From positions 1 through 64,000 of the IMG/VR virus record IMGVR_UViG_3300010397_000002: a stretch of 64,000 nt of DNA; one strand, written 5' to 3'. This DNA is from a virus. The first letter of the stretch is position 1. Each line of letters begins with the position of its first letter. This document shows, in pieces, positions 25,962-33,999 of this stretch. The translations under genes were made by a program, and so were the position numbers. The notes beneath the pieces were generated by a model that did not search any database, was not told the DNA's origin, and worked only from the letters and a program-made list of their open reading frames with translations.

Positions 25962-26251
25962 TTTATTAACTCGTATATTCTTTCAGGTTCAAAATCTGCA
26001 AGCATCCTATTCATATCATCATCCGACTCAACACCTTTTGGTCTTGGATAAATTAACGTTGGTGGCTTATCTTTTTCATGTAATCCAAAAACAATTTCGT
26101 GTCCATCTTTTAAATATCGAATATCCAATTTACCTGGACTATATGTAGAGAAGTAATCATCCACTGATGGAGCGTACGTCTTTACACCGTCTACATAATC
26201 AACACGAAAGGTAGAATATCCGATACTCAATAAATATTTTTGAAAACTCAT
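25958..26251 (-). CDS. Small protein, unknown (97 aa)
   Basis: The protein (MSFQKYLLSIGYSTFR) has a beta-rich middle and an acidic end with SDDDMNRMLADFEPERIYELI. It is coupled by overlaps to the heptose kinase gene upstream. A role with the heptose enzymes is possible only by position. Confidence 0.5.
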   Translation of the reverse strand: MSFQKYLLSIGYSTFRVDYVDGVKTYAPSVDDYFSTYSPGKLDIRYLKDGHEIVFGLHEKDKPPTLIYPRPKGVESDDDMNRMLADFEPERIYELIK

Positions 26252-27120
26252 AGCTTTAATAAATCCTCACTCTTAATCGCATACACTCCAGCATGCTTAC
26301 AAGTCTCTGCGGCAGCTTTATTCGCCAGTTCAAGCGAATCATCAATCAGCATTCCGCAAGCATAACACAATGCAATGATAGCAGTTATAGTATCGCCTGC
26401 ACCGCATACATCAACCACACCAACTTCTTCTCCTGGTAAGTGATCTCTTCCTGAAGATGAATACAGATACAATCCTAACTCCCCAATTGTGACCACAAAA
26501 TAATTTATCTTAAGCGTGGTCCTGATGGAGTCTATATCTAATCCTTTAGCTTCGTGCTTATTGCATTTTACAATGTTTGCCCATTTATATTTATGAAAAT
26601 CTTTTTTAGCATCCACAATAACAGGGACATGATTGTCGTTACATAAGTTTATTATTATCTGCGCAATACTAAGGCTAATGGTGCCCTTATGATAATCGGA
26701 GAATATAACTGCATCCAGCGATGGTAACAATTTCTCGAAATCTTCTCTCCAATGGACATCATCATAAGTTATATCTTCTTGGTTGGCATCTTCTTCATCA
26801 ATACGGAGAAGATGATGGTTGGACGACATGATCCTTGTTTTAACAGGAGTTACACCTGCATGGACAAAGACTGTGTGTGCTTTTTTAGCAGATGAACAGC
26901 GTGTGAATAGATAAGCATCAACACCAAGATTCAATAAATTCAAAAGAACATTTCCGGCACCGCCTAGATAAGAAGTTTCTGATGTCTTCATTACCACAAC
27001 AACAGGAGCCTCTGGAGACACTCGTTCAACATCACCAAAGATGTATCGGTCTTCGATAAGATCACCGATGATGGCAATTTTAAGTTTGGATGCTTTTTCT
27101 AGGAGTTCTTGGATATTCAT
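26248..27120 (-). CDS. rfaE1: Heptose-7-phosphate 1-kinase (HldE N-domain type)
   Basis: A 290-residue PfkB-family sugar kinase. Residues 19-39 (GDLIEDRYIFGDVERVSPEA) are a very characteristic HldE/RfaE kinase start, followed by SYLGGAGNVLLNLLNLG. The PfkB C-terminal motif DVCGAGDT (237-244) holds the catalytic Asp. It should phosphorylate D-glycero-D-manno-heptose 7-phosphate at C1 in ADP-heptose synthesis. In most bacteria this domain is fused to the nucleotidyltransferase; here they are separate genes 200 bases apart. Other PfkB substrates cannot be fully excluded. Confidence 0.85.
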   Translation of the reverse strand: MNIQELLEKASKLKIAIIGDLIEDRYIFGDVERVSPEAPVVVVMKTSETSYLGGAGNVLLNLLNLGVDAYLFTRCSSAKKAHTVFVHAGVTPVKTRIMSSNHHLLRIDEEDANQEDITYDDVHWREDFEKLLPSLDAVIFSDYHKGTISLSIAQIIINLCNDNHVPVIVDAKKDFHKYKWANIVKCNKHEAKGLDIDSIRTTLKINYFVVTIGELGLYLYSSSGRDHLPGEEVGVVDVCGAGDTITAIIALCYACGMLIDDSLELANKAAAETCKHAGVYAIKSEDLLKL

Positions 27121-27143
27121 TTTAAACTATTTTGTAATTTTTT

Positions 27144-27353
27144 CTAATAAAAATATACTCCAGATTCATTGTAAACTTCTTCTCGCCTACGCTTATATTC
27201 AGTTTTTATGATAATCTTAGGTATTTCAATCCCCCTTAATGCCATAATTTTACACGCTGCTTCTACCCAAGTATTTGGCCAGTATTTACTAGCTTCCTTT
27301 TTACCATCATTAACTATATGATAAATTAATTTTTGTAGTGTTGTCTCCTGCAT
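27144..27353 (-). CDS. Small protein, unknown (69 aa)
   Basis: A protein with helical N-terminus (TTLQKLIYHIVNDGKKEA) and a basic C-terminus (KTEYKRRREEVYNESG), between the two heptose enzyme genes and overlapping the nucleotidyltransferase end by 28 bases. Function unknown. Confidence 0.45.
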   Translation of the reverse strand: MQETTLQKLIYHIVNDGKKEASKYWPNTWVEAACKIMALRGIEIPKIIIKTEYKRRREEVYNESGVYFY

Positions 27354-27754
27354 GCCTCAATAATTTTAGTTGATGAAAATCTCTTGTCTCTTTCAAAGAA
27401 GATTACTTTTGCATGTTCGCTGCCGACTACATATTTGTCTTTGTAGTCGGAGCCTACTACGATGTAGTCAGGTTTCATTATTGATATCCTCTCTTCAAGA
27501 AGATTATTATCATCATGAGAGTCAATTGCTGAAACTACTTGATTTCCATAACAAGTTAATGAAGCGATAGCATCATGCCGTTCTGAAAATTTAAATATTG
27601 GTCGATTTATACCTTTATCTATTGTTATTTTTTTATCAGAATCAAGGCTTACGATAACAGTGCCGTTTACTCCTGCTATTTGTCGACAGAATAAAAGTAG
27701 GTTGATGTGTGCAACTGTTAGGACATCATATGTCCCATTTGTAAATATCTTCAT
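27326..27754 (-). CDS. rfaE2: Heptose-1-phosphate adenylyltransferase (HldE C-domain type)
   Basis: A 142-residue cytidylyltransferase-like enzyme. The nucleotide-binding motif is TNGTYDVLTVAHINLL (residues 5-20), an HxGH-type motif with Val-Ala in place of the usual Leu-His/Gly spacing (T-V-A-H). The C-terminal signature is RFSSTKIIEACR. This matches the RfaE domain II family, which joins heptose 1-phosphate to AMP. It lies in one operon with the kinase, so the substrate call is strong; glycerol-3-phosphate cytidylyltransferase is the alternative. Confidence 0.75.
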   Translation of the reverse strand: MKIFTNGTYDVLTVAHINLLLFCRQIAGVNGTVIVSLDSDKKITIDKGINRPIFKFSERHDAIASLTCYGNQVVSAIDSHDDNNLLEERISIMKPDYIVVGSDYKDKYVVGSEHAKVIFFERDKRFSSTKIIEACRRQHYKN

Positions 27755-27757
27755 AAA

Positions 27758-28039
27758 TTAAAATGGAATGTCATCCGTATTAACATTACTATCTCCAGCG
27801 GGACTCGCATAAGTATCACCACTATTTGGTCTTGTGGGACCAATGATCTTACCGTTGCCGAGGATATTTCCTTTCTTTCCGGCATCACGTTCTTCTTTCG
27901 AAATTTGCTGGATAGCCATGTAATCATTACCATAGGCTTGTTTGTCAATAAGAACAATATCCAAGTACATGGCCCCATCCTTGCCAGGAAACAATCTTGT
28001 CTTATCTATTTTTTTAACATTTATCTTAATCGTGATCAT
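27758..28039 (-). CDS. SSB-like single-stranded DNA-binding protein
   Basis: A 93-residue protein starting with a beta-rich OB-like segment (ITIKINVKKIDKTRLFPGKD, YLDIVLIDKQ) and ending with a disordered Ser/Asn-rich tail and acidic TDDIPF. An acidic tail ending in D-I-P-F is the classic partner-binding tip of SSB proteins. It lies beside exonuclease and RecT genes, which fits protection of ssDNA during replication and recombination. The OB fold is shorter than usual. Confidence 0.65.
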   Translation of the reverse strand: MITIKINVKKIDKTRLFPGKDGAMYLDIVLIDKQAYGNDYMAIQQISKEERDAGKKGNILGNGKIIGPTRPNSGDTYASPAGDSNVNTDDIPF

Positions 28040-28040
28040 A

Positions 28041-28283
28041 CTATTCGTTTTTAATCTTGTTAAACTCTTCCATATTCACAACATAAAGTATGGCGACATA
28101 TTCACCATTTCCAGTAGCCATTGAACTCATTAATTTTTGACCGGTTATTTTATCTATTCCCATGGTTACCTTACAACCTGTCTTTACTGTATCACAAGAT
28201 ACAATGGTGGTACTACATGCGATGTCTCCATTTCTTTTAGACATCTCGCTCATAACTTCAAAATCACCTTTACTTTTTGCCAT
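28041..28283 (-). CDS. Small conserved-looking protein, unknown
   Basis: The start at 28283 (MAKSKGDFEVMSEMSKR) overlaps the end of the upstream gene and is preferred over the in-frame start at 28310. The 80-residue protein has three Cys and the stretch MGIDKITGQKLMSSMATG. It stands between SSB-like and exonuclease genes; function unknown. Confidence 0.55.
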   Translation of the reverse strand: MAKSKGDFEVMSEMSKRNGDIACSTTIVSCDTVKTGCKVTMGIDKITGQKLMSSMATGNGEYVAILYVVNMEEFNKIKNE

Positions 28284-28285
28284 AA

Positions 28286-28882
28286 CTATACAAATCCAAA
28301 TTGTTTCCAAACACCAATTGCTCTCTCTATTTTAACCTGACCACTTTTATAATACTCATGGTCTTTTGTTAAGAGCCTTTTAAATAATCGTCTAGGGTCT
28401 TTCTTCGACACGCCAACGATAAGATAATTTTCATAGCCAACAACATTCAAATAAAAGTAACAGGATGCATCATAGTCGTGATTTATGATGGCATTGTCAA
28501 ATCCATTCTCTGTTGTTATCGCAAGTCCTTTATATTCAAAGATGGTGGATAGCACTCTGCTGTCCCCATCTGTCTTACACCTAACTCCCTTGAGTCCGAA
28601 TCTATCAGTCCGGTACCATTCACGCTCACGCCTGAAGTCATGCATCATAATTAACTTCCTGCACAACTCATCTTTCAAAACTGTCTCTGCCATCATCTTA
28701 GCTAAATTATAACCGCTATGTGTTTTATCAGCTTTGTATGGCTCAAGTAGAGCATTATGGTTTAAAGTTCCTGCTTCAAAAATTTCGTTCAAGTTCTCCG
28801 GCGCTTCTCGCTTGGGAGCAATTTTATTTACGATCGATTTAAGATCAGAGTTTGATACAAAGTCGTGATCAAAATATCCCAT
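28286..28882 (-). CDS. PD-(D/E)XK exonuclease, RecE/ExoVIII-like
   Basis: A 198-residue nuclease. It starts with HDFVSNSDLKSIV, then has FEAGTLNHNALLEPYKAD, as in phage ExoVIII-type (PDDEXK_12) proteins. The active site appears as VRCKTDGDSRVL (Asp), TIFEYKGLA (Glu-x-Lys), followed by YDASCYFYLNVV, the helix that usually carries YDxQxAFY. With the RecT-like protein it would form a two-component recombination system that resects DNA ends for annealing. Confidence 0.75.
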   Translation of the reverse strand: MGYFDHDFVSNSDLKSIVNKIAPKREAPENLNEIFEAGTLNHNALLEPYKADKTHSGYNLAKMMAETVLKDELCRKLIMMHDFRREREWYRTDRFGLKGVRCKTDGDSRVLSTIFEYKGLAITTENGFDNAIINHDYDASCYFYLNVVGYENYLIVGVSKKDPRRLFKRLLTKDHEYYKSGQVKIERAIGVWKQFGFV

Positions 28883-29444
28883 TCTCTTTCATCTTTAAAA
28901 AACAAGCCATTGTAGCCTGACAATCACTCAATGCATCATGAGCTCCAATAAAGTCCATCCCGAATAAATGTTTATGAAGTTCTTCTAATTTAGGCCACTT
29001 AAATGATTTCCCATATTGTCCAGGGATTTGACAAATGTCAGTGCCTATCTTCATCGTGCAAATTTTATCAGTCTTAGCAGTTGCCCTTGCTTTATACCGA
29101 ATCATTTCAGCACCTAACACATTGTAATCAAAATCTACATTATGCGCGATCATGTACTTTGATCGGTTGATGTCTTTAACAAGCATCTCAAGAACCATTT
29201 TCATTGGCATGCCTTCGGCTTCGCATCGTGCTGTATTGTATCCTTTATTAGTCCAAAAGTCTTCTTTCGGAACTACCCATCCATCTGGCTTGATGAAGAA
29301 TTTATTTTCTGATTTAGTTTTTAAATCTTCCGATAAGAATATCCAACCAAGCTGGATTACACGCGGCCAGTTATCAACATTGAACATAGATGCTTTGTAA
29401 TCTTTAGGAAGTCCGTTGGTTTCAGTATCGAAGAATGTGTACAT
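28869..29444 (-). CDS. DEDDh 3'-5' exonuclease (DnaQ-like)
   Basis: A 191-residue exonuclease with ExoI FFDTETNG (residues 4-11), ExoII AHNVDFDYNVL near 100 and ExoIII GAHDALSDCQAT near 165 with the general-base His. It probably works as a proofreading subunit or RNA/DNA end trimmer in the replication module. The gene overlaps its neighbours by a few bases. No polymerase is present in this window. Confidence 0.85.
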   Translation of the reverse strand: MYTFFDTETNGLPKDYKASMFNVDNWPRVIQLGWIFLSEDLKTKSENKFFIKPDGWVVPKEDFWTNKGYNTARCEAEGMPMKMVLEMLVKDINRSKYMIAHNVDFDYNVLGAEMIRYKARATAKTDKICTMKIGTDICQIPGQYGKSFKWPKLEELHKHLFGMDFIGAHDALSDCQATMACFLKMKENGIF

Positions 29445-30655
29445 TATTTTCTGATTATTACCTTCGAAATTTCTTTGACTTCGAGCCCTTGAATATTCAC
29501 ATCACAATTCTTTAAAAAGAAACTAAGCAATGAGTCAACCCAGTCAACATAAACCGGGAATCCGTTCTCATCCATCTTAGGCTGCTTAGTCTTACTATCG
29601 ACTTTAATAATATTCGGAAACTTATCATTCATGAAGCAATGATACATGATCTCGGTCAATGGCTTCAAAGGCTTATCATCCTTAAATTTAGCGATCAGTT
29701 TTATAGCACCTACTTCTCCTAATTGTTGTGTAACTGCTTGCTCACGAAAGTCATTTTGCACCTTGTCAATCTCTGCCTCCCGATTAATGTTCTCATCGCT
29801 TTCCTTCTGCATATTGGCCAATTCTTTCTGATGAGCAGCCTCTTCTTCTGCGGCTTTACGCTTCTGTTCCTCTTGTAAGATTTTTTTAGCCTCAGCATCA
29901 TTCTCTGAATTTTTAAGATCAATCAAATTCTGTTTAATCTCTCCAATCTTTCCTCTCCACTCATTTATAACAGGGATAATTTTATCAGAAACAGCGGCAT
30001 CCCATTTAATGTAATTCTCTTCTATACCAATCAGAGCAAGTAGTTCTTCGAATTCTTCTTTGGTAATAAGGTTGTTGTTATATGATACTGAAAAACATTT
30101 GTTGTACATCTCTGTTTTAAGAGTAACCTTAAAAGACATAAATGTTTTTTCTCTGGCATCCCACGTTTCAAGCGTAGTATCATCCCAAAATTTCTTACTG
30201 CCTTCATGCACTTCCTTAACCCGAGTGATAACCAGATCAGCAAGATTCTTTTTTATCCTGGCAGTGATGTCAACTTTATGATTTTCTTTCTCCTTTTGCT
30301 TTTGGGCCTTAGCCTCTTCTTTCCGTTTTTCTTCAAGCTTCACCTGGTTATGAGCGCCAACTAAAGAACGTAACCGTACAGCTTCTTCATTCACATCTTT
30401 CTCATACTGCATAAGAAGTTTTTTCAGTGAATCAAACTCCTCAGTAATAGGCTTGCGTAGATTCTGCATGGCAGTGCCTGTGTTCTCTGTGGCGATGATG
30501 GTGGCACTAACATAAGCAAGAGACTCATCGTCTACAGAAGTAATTGCCTGTGTGGCTAGTAACGTCTTCTCACGTCCTTTTTGCATGCGGGGCACGATCT
30601 CCTGCATTTGCTTTACTATCGGCTCTAATTTGATTGGTACCAATTCTTCTGCCAT
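29444..30655 (-). CDS. Coiled-coil protein of the recombination operon
   Basis: A 403-residue protein, helical throughout, with coiled-coil-prone Lys/Glu/Gln stretches at about 105-130 (LEEKRKEEAKAQKQKEKE) and 245-290. The N-terminal third has a Thr/Ala pattern (LATQAITSVDDESLAYVSAT) similar to phage proteins near RecT genes. It could be a structural partner in recombination. I do not recognise a family. Confidence 0.5.
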   Translation of the reverse strand: MAEELVPIKLEPIVKQMQEIVPRMQKGREKTLLATQAITSVDDESLAYVSATIIATENTGTAMQNLRKPITEEFDSLKKLLMQYEKDVNEEAVRLRSLVGAHNQVKLEEKRKEEAKAQKQKEKENHKVDITARIKKNLADLVITRVKEVHEGSKKFWDDTTLETWDAREKTFMSFKVTLKTEMYNKCFSVSYNNNLITKEEFEELLALIGIEENYIKWDAAVSDKIIPVINEWRGKIGEIKQNLIDLKNSENDAEAKKILQEEQKRKAAEEEAAHQKELANMQKESDENINREAEIDKVQNDFREQAVTQQLGEVGAIKLIAKFKDDKPLKPLTEIMYHCFMNDKFPNIIKVDSKTKQPKMDENGFPVYVDWVDSLLSFFLKNCDVNIQGLEVKEISKVIIRK

Positions 30656-30669
30656 GATGTTAGTCTTTT

Positions 30670-30912
30670 TTAGCCCAGCAATAATTTCTCAACGATGTTC
30701 ACGATATCACTAACCGTTTTAATATTATCTTCAACATCTGCATCCGGGATGCGAATGGAGAATTTTTTCTCGATCATGATGACAACCTCAATTTCGTCCA
30801 GACTATCCATGCCAAGGTCATCACGTAGATTTTCTTTTTCCTCAACGTGATCATGGTTTGTCACTACGCACAAGATGTTGGATACTGACTTTAAAATTTC
30901 TTCTCTGCTCAT
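30670..30912 (-). CDS. acpP: Acyl carrier protein
   Basis: An 80-residue four-helix carrier protein. The phosphopantetheine attachment site is [12 protein letters not shown] (Ser37), followed by the recognition helix [16 protein letters not shown], exactly as in bacterial AcpP. It should be loaded by host holo-ACP synthase and carry acyl groups. It is unusual in a phage replication/recombination operon and has no fatty-acid enzymes beside it. It could redirect host ACP partners or serve lipid or LPS modification. Confidence 0.85.
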   Translation of the reverse strand: MSREEILKSVSNILCVVTNHDHVEEKENLRDDLGMDSLDEIEVVIMIEKKFSIRIPDADVEDNIKTVSDIVNIVEKLLLG

Positions 30913-31130
30913 TAGCTTACTTTTTTATATGGATATTGTAGTTTGATATGTTCGTTTACGAACTTGCCGATTGATTTCACTTCAAGTGCCATGTCAAATA
31001 CGTGACGTGGTACATTAGCATAATCATATACCTTACCTGTAATGTAAGTGATGGTTAAAACTTTAGTTTTATCATCGTACTTAATGGCACGGACTGTGCT
31101 GGAATCGACGAATACTTTTTCGTTTGACAT
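30912..31130 (-). CDS. KTSC domain protein
   Basis: A 72-residue protein that is a single KTSC-like domain: [38 protein letters not shown], and [11 protein letters not shown]. The domain occurs as a small stand-alone phage protein or fused to lysyl-tRNA synthetase, and is thought to bind nucleic acids. It overlaps the ACP start by one base. Confidence 0.75.
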   Translation of the reverse strand: MSNEKVFVDSSTVRAIKYDDKTKVLTITYITGKVYDYANVPRHVFDMALEVKSIGKFVNEHIKLQYPYKKVS

Positions 31131-31132
31131 AA

Positions 31133-31337
31133 TTATATTGCTTCAAGGCAAGATTTCATTTTTAAAATAATTTCATCAATGGTTGCACCTTCAAATTTTT
31201 GTTCTGCTACTGTATTCCCATTTTTAAATTTAATGGTACCGCTGGCACTCCATTTATCATCGAAAAAACTTTTATTGAAATGGGTCTTTAATCACACTAG
31301 GCATTTTTTCGTTTCCAAAACCGATTAATAAATCCAT
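31133..31337 (-). pseudogene. Small gene split by a +1 frame change
   Basis: The ATG at 31337 overlaps the stop of the upstream gene (TAATG), but the frame (MDLLIGFGNEKMPSVIKDPFQ) stops after 21 codons. A second frame, offset by +1, continues with KSFFDDKWSASGTIKFKNG and runs to TAA at 31133, just before the KTSC gene. Dropping the T of the stop CAA-TAA joins both into a protein of about 67 residues without gaps in coverage. It may be a real mutation, a sequence error or programmed frameshifting. Confidence 0.5.
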
Positions 31338-31522
31338 TAGAATAATTTTGGTTGAGTTTTTTCTTGTTCGTATTTCTCTATGAAAGCATCAACTTGTCTT
31401 TCTAAACTTTTACTGTCCGTGATAAGGATTCCGGTCATAAGGCTATCGTTCCTTTTCCTGGCTGTAAAATAGTTCTTCTGCGTCTCGCGCATTTTTTTGA
31501 CAAGTTTGATAAAGTCTTCCAT
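31337..31522 (-). CDS. Small helical protein, unknown (61 aa)
   Basis: A basic helical protein (MEDFIKLVKKMRETQKNYFT) directly downstream of the RecT-like gene with no gap. It ends in EKTQPKLF. Similar small helical proteins accompany many phage recombinases, but no family is recognised. Confidence 0.55.
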   Translation of the reverse strand: MEDFIKLVKKMRETQKNYFTARKRNDSLMTGILITDSKSLERQVDAFIEKYEQEKTQPKLF

Positions 31523-32383
31523 TTACATGAAACTTTTAGGTGTCTCCTCTTTTACATTTGGAAGAGGATTAACTTCTCCAGATTCGGTATCAACAGTTTC
31601 TCCTTCTGCTGTAGTGTATACCGGAGCATCAGGCATATCACCAACCTCTGTATATCCGGTATCCTCAGTGTCTTCTACTGGAGGACCATACAGAACAACA
31701 TTGTCTGGGTATTTATGGTACAGACGGAAAGCGCGATTGGTCGCTGTTTTCTTTGCCATCTCCACTGGCCACGTATTCCATGGAGAGTCATCACTTTTGG
31801 TTTTAGACTTGGTTTTCGCTTTCAAAAGATCATCCTGATAAACAACGGTGTCTACAATAGATCCGTCTTTATAAAAGAGTCTTTGATACACTGCGCGCAC
31901 ATTATCCAGTACATTTTTCTCAACAGTCTTATCGGTTGAATAATGCTCTTTAACTACGAAGTTTGCCTTATCATGAATAAAGTGATCTCCTTTATAAACG
32001 ATAACAGCTTCGGGTGCCTTCTTAACATCCGGCATCATCTCAAACATTTCGCGTTTACCAGCGGGTGAAGATTGTACTTTAAGTCCTCCTCTGCCGTTGG
32101 GATAAACGTAGAGTTTACTGTCGCGGAAACTTAGGCCTGTTGTACCGGCATAAACAAGACTCGCAACATGGTAAAAATTGTCAATTTTCTGCAGATCTGG
32201 CTTATCGGCAATAATTTGAAGATACGCGAATCGTTCTTGCTCCAACCTATTCTCTCCGTCTTTACGTCCAGTCACAGATTCGTAGTTCTTAATGAATCGT
32301 TCCCTTACATCCGGTATCTGGAATAATTCCTTAACACTTTTTGCTTCTTTAATAGATTGCTCAAATTTTTGTAGTTGTCCCAT
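31523..32383 (-). CDS. recT: RecT-like single-strand annealing protein
   Basis: A 286-residue protein with a RecT-type core: NYESVTGRKDGENRLEQERFAYLQ, then HVASLVYAGTTGLSFRDSKL, and SPWNTWPVEMAKKTATNRAF near residue 205, the helix with conserved MA-KT-xR. The C-terminal 60 residues are acidic and disordered. It would bind ssDNA and anneal homologous strands, with the ExoVIII-like nuclease three kilobases downstream in the same operon. Phages use this pair for repair and mosaic exchange. Confidence 0.8.
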   Translation of the reverse strand: MGQLQKFEQSIKEAKSVKELFQIPDVRERFIKNYESVTGRKDGENRLEQERFAYLQIIADKPDLQKIDNFYHVASLVYAGTTGLSFRDSKLYVYPNGRGGLKVQSSPAGKREMFEMMPDVKKAPEAVIVYKGDHFIHDKANFVVKEHYSTDKTVEKNVLDNVRAVYQRLFYKDGSIVDTVVYQDDLLKAKTKSKTKSDDSPWNTWPVEMAKKTATNRAFRLYHKYPDNVVLYGPPVEDTEDTGYTEVGDMPDAPVYTTAEGETVDTESGEVNPLPNVKEETPKSFM

Positions 32384-32386
32384 TTT

Positions 32387-32881
32387 TTAAATTATATTTA
32401 ATTTTGCGAATTCACCATGATATTTTAAAGCGGCATTATTATAAGCTTTTGCGGCTTCGGTTAATGAACGAAATTCACCTAAACTGATTCTTTTTTTATT
32501 AACCCCTATTCTAGATTTAAATTTTCCTTTATACCCTATAGTAACCCCTTTAAATCCTGTAGTATTTATTGTAGAAAGTCCTCTATTCATGGAACTTTGT
32601 GATGGATTTACAATTCTTAAATTAATCCTCCTATTATCAAGTCCATTCCCATTCTTATGATCCACAATTTCTTTGTTTTTTGCATTTAATATTAATCTAT
32701 GCATAGATATAGTTTCCCTTTCCGATCTAGACTTACTTATATCAGAACACGCATAAAAATTATTTGTCTTATGAATAATTTTTAAACACCAAGTATATTT
32801 AGATACTAAATCAAAATCAATAGGATCTATTTTTACTACTTTTTTGCCGTGTTTTTTACTATTGATAATAATTTGCCTCAT
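32387..32881 (-). CDS. HNH-AP2 homing endonuclease
   Basis: A 164-residue free-standing endonuclease with HNH core MHRLILNAKNKEIVDHKNGN and GLDNRRINLRIVNPSQSSMN, then an AP2-type DNA-binding domain GFKGVTIGYKGKFKSRIG with GEFRSLTEAAKAYNNAALKYHGEFA. It is the outermost gene of the minus operon and separates the RecT gene from its likely promoter. It is related to the gene at 55352 in the same window. Confidence 0.85.
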   Translation of the reverse strand: MRQIIINSKKHGKKVVKIDPIDFDLVSKYTWCLKIIHKTNNFYACSDISKSRSERETISMHRLILNAKNKEIVDHKNGNGLDNRRINLRIVNPSQSSMNRGLSTINTTGFKGVTIGYKGKFKSRIGVNKKRISLGEFRSLTEAAKAYNNAALKYHGEFAKLNII

Positions 32882-32920
32882 GATGTATCAAAACAACAAT
32901 AAAATATTTTAACATCAAAA

Positions 32921-32951
32921 TTTTGAGTCTGAAATTTTTATTGTATGTTTG
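32921..32951 (+). promoter_or_regulatory. Bacteroidota-type promoter of the plus operon at 33 kb
   Basis: TTTTG at 32921-32925 and TATGTTTG at 32944-32951, an exact TAnnTTTG, 18 bases apart. The start of transcription would be near 32957, about ten bases before the ATG at 32968. Confidence 0.6.
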
Positions 32952-32967
32952 TTGAAACGAAAGGAAT

Positions 32968-33162
32968 ATGTCAATTTATAACATTTCAGCAATAAAAAAT
33001 TTAATTCCTGGCGGCAATCATTATTCCTACACCAGAATAAAGAATTTGCTTATGGGGTTAAAAGGTAATTCTTCAAAAAAAGATATACAACAAGTTAGAA
33101 AACTTCTAAAACAAGAATGGGTTGAAGTTGATAATACACTTGAAAAACTTGAAAATCAATAG
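32968..33162 (+). CDS. Small basic protein, unknown (64 aa)
   Basis: The protein (MSIYNISAIKNLIPGGNHYS) is basic in its centre (LKGNSSKKDIQQVRKLLKQ) and follows a strong promoter within 20 bases. First gene of the plus early operon. It may be an early regulator; no HTH is clear. Confidence 0.5.
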   Translation: MSIYNISAIKNLIPGGNHYSYTRIKNLLMGLKGNSSKKDIQQVRKLLKQEWVEVDNTLEKLENQ

Positions 33163-33190
33163 TAAAAATTAACTTAAAATAATACTTAAA

Positions 33191-33733
33191 ATGCTACATC
33201 CCTGTTTACCTTCAACATTTACTCCAGAAAAATTAGCTGGATGGATTACTGATAATGCCATTGAGGTTCTTGATCATATTGAAAAGATAGAACTAGAAAC
33301 CGAACAGATTCACGAACTTGAAAGCAAATCATCCTTAGCTTCTAGAGCTATCGATAGATTGGAAAAAATAAAAAAAGATTTTATGGATATCTTAACAGAA
33401 GGAACGCCTGATGAAGAGAATCCTGTCGATATTATAATCTATCCGACTAAAGGTTTTAAAATCCTTAAAGCCAATCGGGCCTTCGCAGACAAGCAATTAG
33501 AACAAGGATTCCAAGAAGAAGTTATTCCTCTTTACATCATCCCATATCCTGAAGATTCACAAATGGTTGCTGTGGATATTGTTGGCAACGAATGGCCAGA
33601 GTTTACAAAGGATATGACTTCAGAGCAAATCAATCAACACAAGCCGATGTTGAAGAAGGATAAAAAAGTAAAGAAACAAACATCATTTTTAGATCAAGAA
33701 GATGATGATGAACAATCTACTCTGGATCTTTAA
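33191..33733 (+). CDS. Early protein, unknown (180 aa)
   Basis: A protein with a helical first half (coiled-coil-like IEKIELETEQIHELESKSS), a beta-rich middle (VDIIIYPTKGFKILKANRAF) and an acidic disordered tail QEDDDEQSTLDL. It converges on the HTH gene at 33717 with a 17-base overlap. The acidic tail suggests a protein-interaction role in replication; family unknown. Confidence 0.55.
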   Translation: MLHPCLPSTFTPEKLAGWITDNAIEVLDHIEKIELETEQIHELESKSSLASRAIDRLEKIKKDFMDILTEGTPDEENPVDIIIYPTKGFKILKANRAFADKQLEQGFQEEVIPLYIIPYPEDSQMVAVDIVGNEWPEFTKDMTSEQINQHKPMLKKDKKVKKQTSFLDQEDDDEQSTLDL

Positions 33734-33950
33734 TACGCGCAACTTTAATATAATACCCTAGCTCAGTAATGAAGGGATTTATCGCATCATACAAAGCATT
33801 TACAAGTTTACTTTTCTCTAGTGCGTTCAAAGAAGTATAAGTGCCTTTGAGATTAGAGTAAACTTTATGATGAGCTACACCAGATTCTTTACAAAGGGCT
33901 AGTAAAGAGATAACGGAAGGTTTTTTTTTCTTTCTTTTAGTTTTTGCCAT
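33717..33950 (-). CDS. HTH regulator candidate
   Basis: From MAKTKRKKKKPSVISLLALC (ATG at 33950) this is a 77-residue protein with a very basic N-terminus and a likely helix-turn-helix (LALCKESGVAHHKVYSNLKG). An ATG at 33956 overlaps the -7 box and is less likely. It is alone on the minus strand, divergent from the plus operon at 34 kb, with a copy of the 20-bp palindromic element in the shared promoter region. It is the best candidate in the window to bind that element and repress itself and the plus operon. Confidence 0.6.
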   Translation of the reverse strand: MAKTKRKKKKPSVISLLALCKESGVAHHKVYSNLKGTYTSLNALEKSKLVNALYDAINPFITELGYYIKVARIKDPE

Positions 33951-33953
33951 ACC

Positions 33954-33985
33954 CAAAATTAGTATAATATATCAATAATGACAAA
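33954..33985 (-). promoter_or_regulatory. Promoter of the HTH gene
   Basis: On the minus strand TTTG (33985-33982), 20 bases, then TAATTTTG (33961-33954), an exact TAnnTTTG. The start should fall at or next to the ATG at 33950, giving a leaderless mRNA. Confidence 0.6.
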
Positions 33986-33999
33986 TATCACTATTTTAT
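33975..33999 (+). promoter_or_regulatory. Operator/promoter copy between HTH gene and plus operon
   Basis: ATAATGACAAATATCACTAT matches 17 of 20 bases of the palindrome consensus, with an intact right half, and overlaps the -33 box of the divergent HTH gene. The plus -7 box at the fixed offset is TATTTTAT, two mismatches from TAnnTTTG. Confidence 0.5.
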
